A stretch of 64,000 nucleotides of DNA from positions 5,050,001 to 5,114,000 of the forward strand of contig NC_009937.1 in the NCBI RefSeq assembly GCF_000010525.1. Direction: 5' to 3'. A program made the position numbers and the translations under genes. The notes below the pieces were generated by a model. That model saw only the letters and a list, made by a program, of their open reading frames with translations, was not told the origin of the DNA and searched no databases. Positions 53,184 through 60,432 of this stretch are shown here, in pieces (the stretch's first letter is position 1; every line of letters begins with the position of its first letter). The stretch is from Azorhizobium caulinodans ORS 571. GTDB taxonomy: Bacteria > Pseudomonadota > Alphaproteobacteria > Rhizobiales > Xanthobacteraceae.

Positions 53184-54449
53184 TCAGGCCGCCAGCGCTC
53201 CGATGCAGCGCTCGGCCGCCGTGATGCCGGACAGGTGGGCGCCATGGGCCGTGGAGAAGGCATAGGGATGCACCGCCTCCCCCGCGAAATGGATGCGCTC
53301 GGCCAACGGCTCGAACAGCGCCGCGCGGGCCTCGGCCTGCCCCGGCAGGGCGCAGGAATAGGCGCCCCGGATGAACGGCTCCTGCGCCCAGCCGGTCGTG
53401 TGGGTGCCGCGCACATGGCGCCGCACATCCTCGCCGAAGACGGCGCAGAGCGCGTCGAGCGCCGCGGCCGCCATGGCGTCGGGGCCATCCTTGAGGAGGC
53501 GCGCGCCCATCTCGCCCGCCATATGGCCGATGGCGGCTGAGCGGGAGCCGGGCAGAAGCTGGAACTGGAACGGCCCGCGCCCCGGCGCATCCTCGTCGAG
53601 CACGCCGAGGCCCGTGCGCTCGGCAATGCCGAAGACATCGCGGTCGAAGGACAGCGCCACCTTCTCCGCCACGCCGAGCGGCAGAGCTGCGAAGGCCTCG
53701 GCCAGCGCCGGCGGCAAGGCGGGAAAGAAGCCGAGCTGCCCGTCCGCGATCACCTGTGTCGAGACGGTGACGATGGCGGCTTTCGCCGCGAGCGTGCCGG
53801 CGTCCGTCTCCAGGCGCACGCCGGGGCCGGACCAGTCGATCCGTCGCACGGGGCAGGAAAGCGTGACCGGCACGTCGGCGCCCGCCGCCCGCACCAGCGC
53901 GCCATAGCCGTCGATCACCGGCCAGTTGTGGTCGGTGTCGCGATAGCGGGAATAATCGAGAGTGGAGACGGTCTCGGGATCCTGCGCCGTCATCAGCGCC
54001 ACCCACTGGCGCACGAGGCCCGCCCAGCGCGGATCAGACGGGTGCTCGGCCAGCACCTCGGCGGCCGGCACATCCCGGCCCGCTTCGCCCGCTGCGGCGA
54101 TGGCCTCGAAGGCCTCATGCACGGCCCTGAGCGAGGCCGCCTGTTCGCCCGCGTCCGCCATGCGGCGGCCGAGGTGGAGGCGGCGGTTGCGGCGGCCGTC
54201 GGATTTCAGGAAGCGGAAGCCCAGCGTCTCGGCGATGCCGACGAAGGGATTGTCCTCCGCGTCATGCAGCCAGTGGCAGCCATGATCCCAGGGCTGGCCG
54301 AGGCTCTCGCTCTCGGTGAAGGCACGCCCACCGGTGCGGGCGGAGGCTTCAAGGACGCGGAAGGAGACGCCCGCCGCGCGCAGCGTGCGGGCAGCGGCAA
54401 GACCGGCAGCTCCCGCGCCGACGATGACGACATCGGGTGCGGCGGTCAT
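53184..54449 (-). CDS. Flavin-containing amine oxidase, no export signal
   Basis: The 421-residue protein starts almost directly with the FAD fingerprint (VVIVGAGAAGLAAARTLRAA, then LEASARTGGRAFT) and ends with FAGEAVHPYAFSTAHGAHLS, the C-terminal FAD contact. It shares the overall plan and the segment SCALPGQAEAR (SCALPGSGNMR in the other) with the Tat-linked protein at 15625-17031, so the two are paralogues, one likely periplasmic and one cytoplasmic. The substrate is unknown. Its start follows sspB by 50 bp on the same strand. Confidence 0.88.
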   Translation of the reverse strand: MTAAPDVVIVGAGAAGLAAARTLRAAGVSFRVLEASARTGGRAFTESESLGQPWDHGCHWLHDAEDNPFVGIAETLGFRFLKSDGRRNRRLHLGRRMADAGEQAASLRAVHEAFEAIAAAGEAGRDVPAAEVLAEHPSDPRWAGLVRQWVALMTAQDPETVSTLDYSRYRDTDHNWPVIDGYGALVRAAGADVPVTLSCPVRRIDWSGPGVRLETDAGTLAAKAAIVTVSTQVIADGQLGFFPALPPALAEAFAALPLGVAEKVALSFDRDVFGIAERTGLGVLDEDAPGRGPFQFQLLPGSRSAAIGHMAGEMGARLLKDGPDAMAAAALDALCAVFGEDVRRHVRGTHTTGWAQEPFIRGAYSCALPGQAEARAALFEPLAERIHFAGEAVHPYAFSTAHGAHLSGITAAERCIGALAA

Positions 54450-54499
54450 GCGTTCAGGAACCTCGGAAACGGAAGGAGGCGCAGCGCCGGGCGCGCCGC

Positions 54500-55081
54500 T
54501 TACTTCTTGCGGAAGACGTCGAGCCGCACCACTTCGGCACCGCCGGAGGAGGGCTCGCCTTCGGGCTTCTCGTCGGAGCCGCCGGCCGAAGCAACCGCAG
54601 GCTCGGAAGCCGCACCGCGCAGCTTGGGCGCGGAGGCCTTGCTGCCTTTGGCGCCCGCGAGCGGCACGGGGGCGGAGGCTTCCGTATCCTGCACGCCGTC
54701 GAGCTCGGGCTCTTCCTCGGGCGTACCGAGGTCGAACTGAAGGCCGAACTTCACGGAGGGATCGAAGAAGCCCTTCATGGCGGAGAAGGGAATGAGCAGC
54801 TTCTCCGGCACGCCGCCGAAGGAGAGGCCCACCTCCACCGCATGCTCGGTGACGTTGAGATCCCAGAACTGGTGCTGGAGCACGATGGTCATGTCCTCCG
54901 GATACTGCTCGCGCATGCGCTGCGAGAGGCGCACGCCGGGCGCGCGCGTATCGAAGGAGATGTAGAAATGATGGTCGCCGGGCAGGCCGTCGCGGGCCAC
55001 GTCGGACAGCACGCGGCGGACGACGCCGCGCAGCGCTTCCTGGGCGAGGAGATCGTAACGGATGTGATCGACCGGCGGCAT
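54500..55081 (-). CDS. sspB: ClpXP adaptor SspB
   Basis: The 193-residue protein has the alphaproteobacterial SspB substrate-binding domain in its first 125 residues (HIRYDLLAQEALRGVVRRVL, HHFYISFDTRAPGVRLSQRM, DLNVTEHAVEVGLSFGG) and a disordered linker ending in the short motif VVRLDVFRKK, which matches the ClpX-docking tail. SspB binds tmRNA-tagged proteins and delivers them to ClpXP. The ATG at 55081 has CAGGA upstream. The tmRNA gene itself is the next feature upstream on the same strand, a direct functional link. Confidence 0.93.
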   Translation of the reverse strand: MPPVDHIRYDLLAQEALRGVVRRVLSDVARDGLPGDHHFYISFDTRAPGVRLSQRMREQYPEDMTIVLQHQFWDLNVTEHAVEVGLSFGGVPEKLLIPFSAMKGFFDPSVKFGLQFDLGTPEEEPELDGVQDTEASAPVPLAGAKGSKASAPKLRGAASEPAVASAGGSDEKPEGEPSSGGAEVVRLDVFRKK

Positions 55082-55214
55082 GGGTCCTGCTGATGGCTCA
55101 GGCCGGATCCAGCGCTCGCCCGTCAACGCCCGCGAAACGGGAGACATCGGCAAGGTCTGCGCAACCGGACATCCCTGTCCGCTCCCTTCCCCGAAGGCCG
55201 GCCGTCCCGGAGGG

Positions 55215-55550
55215 AAGTGGAGGCTTCTGTTGCCAGGTGCCTCCGAACCCCGCCTAATCAGAGCTACCCGATCAGGACTTTATTTCGGTACCTTTACCGC
55301 TCACGCGGCAACGGCAACCGGAGCATAGTTGTCATTCGCAACTATAGGTCGGCCCGATGACGGCGGAACCATGCCGAGCGAAAGAAAGCCCTTTACGCCC
55401 TCGTCGATCCTGTTTCGCCCCCGCCGGAGACCAACCCACCCGACGCGGATCGCGTGGGTGTGGGCTCTGGTGGAGGCGCCGGGTACTGCCCCCGGGTCCG
55501 AAAGGTTTATTCCGACAACCGTTTATCGCCATAGCCGGCTTGCGCCGGCC
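55215..55550 (-). ncRNA. ssrA: Transfer-messenger RNA, circularly permuted two-piece form
   Basis: On the minus strand the acceptor piece comes first (about 55550-55468) and ends T-stem CCGGG/CCCGG, acceptor CGCCTCC, then ACCA. After a 45-nt intervening segment (55467-55423) the coding piece begins GGGGGCGAAACAGGATCGACG at 55422; GGGGGCG pairs with CGCCTCC over 7 bp with one G-U pair. The tag frame at 55339-55301 encodes ANDNYAPVAVAA followed by TGA, ending in the AVAA-type degron. tmRNA rescues stalled ribosomes and tags their products. The permuted gene is a hallmark of alphaproteobacteria. The T-loop reads GGCAGTA rather than TTCGANT. The 3' end is approximate, set from typical coding-piece length. 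Confidence 0.93.
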
Positions 55551-55555
55551 CGCTG

Positions 55556-55584
55556 AATATAGGCGCCGCCGCCCGGCGATGAAA
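55556..55584 (-). promoter_or_regulatory. Candidate promoter of the tmRNA gene
   Basis: On the minus strand TTTCAT (55584-55579), a 17-nt spacer and TATATT (55561-55556) precede the acceptor piece; the start point would fall near 55550, at a GCCGGC-GCAA-GCCGGC hairpin. The -10 box is strong and the -35 box is weak. Confidence 0.5.
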
Positions 55585-55624
55585 GGGGCGCGGCAAGGAT
55601 AATGGGGATGGCGGACGCCATGCC

Positions 55625-56545
55625 TCACTCTCCGGACAGCGGATGCAGGTCGCGGACCATGCTTTTCAGGCGTTCGTCCAGGATATGGGTGTAGATCTGC
55701 GTGGTGGACACGTCCGCGTGTCCGAGCAGGGTCTGGACGATGCGCAGGTCCGCGCCATGGGCCAGAAGATGGCTGGCGAAGGCATGACGCAGCACATGCG
55801 GCGACAGCGCCTGCGGCGGCACGCCGGCCGCCACGGCTAGATCCTTCAGCTCGCGGGCGGCATGCTGGCGGGTGAGATGGCCGCTCTCCGCCGCCGTGGG
55901 AAACAGCCATTTCGAGACCGCAAGCCCGCTTTCGGCGCGCGCCGCGAGATAGGCCGTCATGGCCGCCTTGGCGGGTCCGCTGAGCGGCACCATACGCTCC
56001 TTCGAGCCCTTGCCGGTGACCATGATGACGTCCCGCGCCCGCGCCGCCGCAGCGGGCAGGCTGACGAGTTCCGAGATGCGCAGGCCGGTGGCGTAGAGCA
56101 GCTCGACCAGGCAGACCACGCGCAGCCGGCGCAGCCGCTCGGGTGACGACACATCCTCGCCGGCACGGTCATGGGCGGTGTCGATGAGCCGCGTCACCTG
56201 ATCGACGTTCAGCACCTTGGGCAGGGGGCGGCCGCGCTTCGGACCCTCCAGCACCGCGGCCGGGTCATCGCCGCGCCGGCCCTCCGCATAGAGAAAGCGA
56301 TAGAGCTGCCGGATGGCGGACAGACGCCGGGCGACCGTGGTCGCCTTGAGGCCCCGGTCGGTCAGTTCGGCGAGATAGGCGCGGATGTCGTCGGTGGTGG
56401 CGGCGTCGATGCCGTGGTCGCGGACCGAGAGGAAATCCTCGAAATCCGCGAGGTCGCGCCCATAGGCATCGAGTGTGTGGCGGCTCGCGCCCCGTTCCAC
56501 CGCCTGCATGTCGAGGAAGAGCGCGATGGGGCCGGAAAGGCTCAT
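55625..56545 (-). CDS. xerD: Tyrosine recombinase XerD
   Basis: The 306-residue site-specific recombinase resolves chromosome dimers at dif with XerC and FtsK. The N-terminal SAM-like core-binding domain (ASRHTLDAYGRDLADFEDFL) precedes the catalytic domain with Arg in ATGLRISELVSLP, Lys in GKGSKERMVPL, HxxR in HVLRHAFASHLL, His in LGHADVSTTQIY, and the nucleophile Tyr in IYTHI. The ATG at 56545 gives a standard length. It ends 75 bp from the tmRNA acceptor piece. Tyrosine recombinases near tmRNA genes often signal integrated elements, but this one is full-length XerD and the tmRNA is intact, so no island is inferred. Confidence 0.93.
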   Translation of the reverse strand: MSLSGPIALFLDMQAVERGASRHTLDAYGRDLADFEDFLSVRDHGIDAATTDDIRAYLAELTDRGLKATTVARRLSAIRQLYRFLYAEGRRGDDPAAVLEGPKRGRPLPKVLNVDQVTRLIDTAHDRAGEDVSSPERLRRLRVVCLVELLYATGLRISELVSLPAAAARARDVIMVTGKGSKERMVPLSGPAKAAMTAYLAARAESGLAVSKWLFPTAAESGHLTRQHAARELKDLAVAAGVPPQALSPHVLRHAFASHLLAHGADLRIVQTLLGHADVSTTQIYTHILDERLKSMVRDLHPLSGE

Positions 56546-56558
56546 GGCGCGCCGCTCG

Positions 56559-56702
56559 CTATTTGGCGAAACGGTCGTTGGGGACGACGAAGGTGGTCTC
56601 CCGCTGCACCGGCTCCACCATGGTCGCCAGCGCCCAGATGCCCGCATAGCCAAGGCCGGCGAGGATGGCGACGACAAGGAGAAAGCGCAGGAGGCTCGGC
56701 AC
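56559..56702 (-). CDS. Very small membrane protein between xerD and aroK, 47 residues
   Basis: Starting at GTG 56702, with GGAAG about 9 nt upstream, the product is one membrane helix (SLLRFLLVVAILAGLGYAGI) followed by LATMVEPVQRETTFVVPNDR and FAK. I recall similar short proteins ending (P/N)DRFAK between aroK and xerD in other Hyphomicrobiales, which supports it as real. Function is unknown. It is 13 bp upstream of xerD on the same strand and divergent from aroK. Confidence 0.65.
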   Translation of the reverse strand: MPSLLRFLLVVAILAGLGYAGIWALATMVEPVQRETTFVVPNDRFAK

Positions 56703-56820
56703 GGGACTGTCTTCCGAATCACTCGGGCGGGGACGTGCGTCTCTGGTCGCATGCACGCGCACGCCTTTCAACCGGCATTGCCGGTTCGCCGTGTCGGTGC
56801 TACGGCGGCACAACAAGCAT

Positions 56821-57459
56821 ATGACGGGCGGGAGAAACGGCGTGGGCGGTCAGGCGGACCGGGAAAAGACGGAAGGCCCTCTCGTGGCCGATCCGGTCCT
56901 GCTGGAGCGGCTGGGCACGCGCTGCATCGTGCTCGTCGGCATGCCGGGCGCCGGCAAGTCCACGGTGGGGCGCCGCCTCGCCAAGCGCCTCGGCCTGCCC
57001 TTTCTCGATGCCGACGAGGAAATCGAGCGCGCCGCCGGCATGTCGATCCCGGAGATCTTCTCCAGCCGCGGCGAGAGCGAATTCCGCGAGGGCGAGCGGC
57101 GGGTGATCGCCCGCCTGTTGCAGACCGGCCCCTGCGTGCTCGCCACCGGCGGCGGCGCCTTCATGAATGCGGAGACGCGGGCGGCCGTGGCCCGGCAGGC
57201 CGTCTCGGTCTGGCTGCGGGCGGAAATCCCGGTGCTGCTGCGCCGGGTGCGCAAGCGCGCCGACCGGCCGCTGCTGGCGGAGGGCGATCCCGTCGCCAAG
57301 CTCGAAGCCCTGCTCGCCGCCCGCGGCGACACCTATGCGCTGGCCGACGTGACCGTGGAATCCCGCGACACCGCCCATGAAACGGTGGTGGACGAAGTGG
57401 TCGCCACGCTCACGGCCCATCTCGATGCCAAAGCCGCCAGCCAGCCTGCGCACGGCTGA
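56821..57459 (+). CDS. aroK: Shikimate kinase
   Basis: The 212-residue kinase phosphorylates shikimate at the 3-hydroxyl with ATP. Walker A is GMPGAGKSTVGRRLA, the shikimate-binding DADEEIERAAGMSIPEIF follows, and GESEFREGERRVI, CVLATGGGAFMN and RADRPLLA (the lid) are all in place. The first 35 residues are extra compared with E. coli AroK. ATG 56821 has no strong ribosome binding site, and GTG 56884 is a possible later start. It lies 20 bp upstream of aroB, the usual aroK-aroB pair. Confidence 0.95.
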   Translation: MTGGRNGVGGQADREKTEGPLVADPVLLERLGTRCIVLVGMPGAGKSTVGRRLAKRLGLPFLDADEEIERAAGMSIPEIFSSRGESEFREGERRVIARLLQTGPCVLATGGGAFMNAETRAAVARQAVSVWLRAEIPVLLRRVRKRADRPLLAEGDPVAKLEALLAARGDTYALADVTVESRDTAHETVVDEVVATLTAHLDAKAASQPAHG

Positions 57460-57479
57460 CGCCCCTTTCAGGACACCCA

Positions 57480-58613
57480 ATGACCGCCTCCGCCCCGACC
57501 GAGACCGCCCCCCGCACCGTGCGCGTGGAGCTGGGCCAGCGCGCCTATGACATCCTCATCGGCCCCGGCCTTCTGGCGCAGGCGGGCGCGCGGATCGCCG
57601 CCCTGCGGCCGGGGGCGCGGGTCGCCATCGTCACGGACCGTAATGTGGCCGAGCGCCATCTCGGCACGGCGGAAGCCTCCCTCGCTGCCGCCGGCATCGA
57701 CCATTCGGCCATCGTGGTGGAGCCGGGCGAAGCCACCAAGAGCTATGCCGGTCTCCAGCAGGTGACGGAGGGCCTGATCGCCGCCCGCATCGAGCGGCGC
57801 GATCTCGTGCTGGCGCTGGGCGGCGGCGTGGTGGGCGACCTCGCCGGCTTTGCCGCCTCCGTGGTGCGGCGCGGTCTCGATTTCGTGCAGGCGCCGACCA
57901 CTCTGCTCTCGCAGGTGGATTCCTCCGTCGGCGGCAAGACCGGCATCAACTCGCCCCAGGGCAAGAACCTCATCGGCGCCTTTCACCAGCCGGTTCTCGT
58001 GCTGGCGGACACCGCCGCGCTCGATACTTTGCCGGCGCGGGAACTGCGCGCCGGATATGCCGAGGTGGCTAAATATGGCCTGCTCGGCGATGCCAGGCTG
58101 TTCGACTGGCTGGAAGGCGCATGGCGCGACATCGTCACCGGCGATGCGCAGCGGGTGGAGGCGGTGGCCGCGAGCTGCCTGGCGAAGGCGGCCATCGTCG
58201 CCCGCGACGAGACCGAGACCGGCGACCGCGCTTTGCTCAATCTCGGCCATACCTTCGGCCACGCGCTGGAAGCGGGGGCCGGCTATTCGCAGCGCCTGCT
58301 GCACGGCGAGGCGGTGTCCATCGGTATGTGCCTCGCCTTCGCCTATTCCGCCCGTCTCGGCCTGTGCGCGGGGCAGGACGCGGTGCGGGCACAGCGCCAT
58401 CTGGAAGCGGTGGGCCTGCCCACCCGCATCGCCGACGTGCCGGGCGAGCTGCCGGACACCGACGGGCTGATGCGCCTGATTGCGCAGGACAAGAAGGTCT
58501 CGCGCGGCCGCCTCACCTTCATCCTCGCCCGCGGCATCGGCGAAGCCTTCATCGCCGAGGACGTGGACGCAGACAGCGTGCGCGCCTTCCTGGAGGAGAT
58601 GCGGAGCGCGTGA
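57480..58613 (+). CDS. aroB: 3-dehydroquinate synthase
   Basis: The 377-residue enzyme converts DAHP to 3-dehydroquinate with NAD and a divalent metal. Visible motifs: EPGEATKSYAGLQ, the NAD-binding ALGGGVVGDLAGFAAS, TTLLSQVDSSVGGKTGIN, and the metal ligands in HTFGHALEAG and LLHGEAVSIGM. AGGACA precedes the ATG. It is the second gene of the aroK-aroB unit. Confidence 0.97.
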   Translation: MTASAPTETAPRTVRVELGQRAYDILIGPGLLAQAGARIAALRPGARVAIVTDRNVAERHLGTAEASLAAAGIDHSAIVVEPGEATKSYAGLQQVTEGLIAARIERRDLVLALGGGVVGDLAGFAASVVRRGLDFVQAPTTLLSQVDSSVGGKTGINSPQGKNLIGAFHQPVLVLADTAALDTLPARELRAGYAEVAKYGLLGDARLFDWLEGAWRDIVTGDAQRVEAVAASCLAKAAIVARDETETGDRALLNLGHTFGHALEAGAGYSQRLLHGEAVSIGMCLAFAYSARLGLCAGQDAVRAQRHLEAVGLPTRIADVPGELPDTDGLMRLIAQDKKVSRGRLTFILARGIGEAFIAEDVDADSVRAFLEEMRSA

Positions 58614-58655
58614 GGCGCCCACCGCTCCCATAAATCCCCACCCGCACACGCCCCA

Positions 58656-58684
58656 TTGCCGGACGGGCGCGACCTCGCTATTTA
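58656..58684 (+). promoter_or_regulatory. Candidate sigma-70 promoter upstream of lysC
   Basis: TTGCCG (58656-58661), a 17-nt spacer and TATTTA (58679-58684) would start a transcript near 58691, giving lysC a leader of about 240 nt that includes a short reading frame and a GC-rich hairpin (58701-58725). Confidence 0.4.
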
Positions 58685-58737
58685 GCGGCCACGTTCATCG
58701 CCCGCGGCGGGAGAAGCCCCGCGGGAAGGGGTTGGGA

Positions 58738-58854
58738 ATGTCTCTGTCGGTCGAGATCCGCGTGTCCCTCGCGCAGCGCACCATGGGCGCCATGCCCAAA
58801 CGCGCCCTGCCGGTGCGCGCGACCGCGAAAGCGAAACGCGGCACGCGAAAATGA
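58738..58854 (+). CDS. Possible 38-codon leader peptide in the lysC 5' region
   Basis: The frame encodes a strongly basic peptide starting MSLSVEIRVSLAQRTMGAMP and ending AKAKRGTRK. AAGGGG lies about 8 nt before the ATG, better than for many real genes here, and a promoter candidate lies just upstream. It ends 75 bp before lysC. It could be a leader peptide controlling lysC, an independent small basic protein, or chance; Lys and Thr codons are concentrated at the end but not in runs. Confidence 0.3.
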   Translation: MSLSVEIRVSLAQRTMGAMPKRALPVRATAKAKRGTRK

Positions 58855-58929
58855 TGCGGCGGGCGCTCCCACGCCCGCGCCGTTTCGCTCAGCTCCCGGT
58901 CATCCCGTCTTATGAGAAAGGCACCAGCA

Positions 58930-60192
58930 ATGGCACGGCTGGTCATGAAGTTCGGCGGCACGTCCGTCGCCAATATCGAACGCATCCGTAACGTCGCCCG
59001 CCACGTGAAGCGCGAGGTGGACGCCGGCTACGAGGTGGCCGTCGTCGTCTCCGCCATGTCCGGCAAAACCAACGAGCTGGTCGCCTGGTGCAAGGAGAGC
59101 TCCGCGCTCTACGATCCGCGCGAATATGACGCGGTCGTCGCATCGGGCGAGCAGGTCACCTCGGGACTGCTGGCCATCACCCTCCAGTCCATGGGCCTGA
59201 AGGCCCGCTCCTGGCAGGGCTGGCAGATCCCCATCTCCACCGACGAGGCGCACGGCTCCGCCCGCATCCAGGAGATCGACGGCACGGCGCTCAACACCGG
59301 CTTCGCGGCCGGAGAAGTCGCGGTGATCGCCGGCTTCCAGGGCATGCACCTGCCCACGGGCCGCATCACGACGCTGGGGCGCGGCGGCTCGGACACCAGC
59401 GCCGTGGCGGTGGCGGCGGCCATCGGCGCCGAGCGCTGCGACATCTATACCGACGTGGACGGCGTCTACACCACCGATCCGCGGGTGGTGCCGAAGGCCA
59501 AGCGGCTCGACCGCATCGCCTTCGAGGAAATGCTGGAGATGGCCTCGCTGGGCGCCAAGGTGCTCCAGGTCCGCTCCGTGGAACTCGCCATGGTGCATCA
59601 GGTGCGCACCTTCGTGCGCTCCAGCTTCGAGGATCCGGACGCGCCCCACATGGGCACGGTTGAATCCGCCGGCACCCTCATCTGCGACGAGGAGGAAATC
59701 GTGGCAAACCAGATGGAAGCTCGCGTTGTCACCGGCATCGCCTTCTCCAAGGACGAGGCCCAGGTGTCGATCCGCCGGGTCGAGGACAAGCCCGGCGTCG
59801 CCGCCGCCGTCTTCGTGCCGCTGGCGGATGCCCACATCAATGTGGACATGATCGTCCAGAACGTGTCGGCCGACGGCCGCACGACGGACATCACCTTCAC
59901 CGTCCCCACCGCCGATTACGAGCGGGCCAAGGACGTGCTGAACAAGGCGCGCGACACCATCACCTTCGAGACCATCGAGGGCGCCACCGACGTCACCAAG
60001 GTGTCGGTAATCGGTATCGGCATGCGCTCCCACGCGGGCGTTGCCGCCGATGCCTTCAAGGCGCTGGCCGCCAAGGGCATCAACATTCGCGCCATCACCA
60101 CGTCCGAGATCAAGATCTCCATCCTGATCGACGCCGCCTACACCGAACTTGCGGTGCGCACGCTGCATTCGCTATACGGCCTCGACAAGTGA
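58930..60192 (+). CDS. lysC: Aspartate kinase
   Basis: The 420-residue monofunctional aspartokinase makes aspartyl phosphate for lysine, threonine and methionine. The amino-acid kinase domain starts LVMKFGGTSVANIERIRNVA and includes TLGRGGSDTSAVAVAA and YTDVDGVYTTDPRVV. Two C-terminal ACT domains (GVAAAVFVPLADAHINVDMI and SHAGVAADAFKALAAKGINI) bind the feedback inhibitor. ATG 58930 matches the family start; an ATG at 58912 would add six residues. The order lysC-ptsP-prfA-prmC is typical of the class. Confidence 0.97.
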   Translation: MARLVMKFGGTSVANIERIRNVARHVKREVDAGYEVAVVVSAMSGKTNELVAWCKESSALYDPREYDAVVASGEQVTSGLLAITLQSMGLKARSWQGWQIPISTDEAHGSARIQEIDGTALNTGFAAGEVAVIAGFQGMHLPTGRITTLGRGGSDTSAVAVAAAIGAERCDIYTDVDGVYTTDPRVVPKAKRLDRIAFEEMLEMASLGAKVLQVRSVELAMVHQVRTFVRSSFEDPDAPHMGTVESAGTLICDEEEIVANQMEARVVTGIAFSKDEAQVSIRRVEDKPGVAAAVFVPLADAHINVDMIVQNVSADGRTTDITFTVPTADYERAKDVLNKARDTITFETIEGATDVTKVSVIGIGMRSHAGVAADAFKALAAKGINIRAITTSEIKISILIDAAYTELAVRTLHSLYGLDK

Positions 60193-60432
60193 GGCGCAGC
60201 GCCGGTTCGCGCAAAACGCGAAACGGCTTGCGGACTGCGGTCGGGTTTTAGACAAAGACGAACCGGGCGGATTGCGGCAATGTGGCCGCAAGCGTCCGGC
60301 CGATGCGTCGCTCAGCTCCCGTTCAGGAGCCGGGTGGGACATCGGGACATATGTTCACGTTGCCGGGGGGCGCCGCCCGCAGACCCAATCCGGGGACGCG
60401 GTTCCCGGCCACCCGTTTTTGAGGATCGGTCG

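Noticed and set aside
55329-55602. Short plus-strand protein frames over the tmRNA locus
   Set aside because: They run antisense through the tmRNA pieces, and their sequence is explained by RNA structure rather than coding.
55468-56545. Integrative element at the tmRNA gene marked by a tyrosine recombinase
   Set aside because: The recombinase is a full-length XerD in its usual place next to aroK, the tmRNA is intact, and no cargo genes or att repeats are present.
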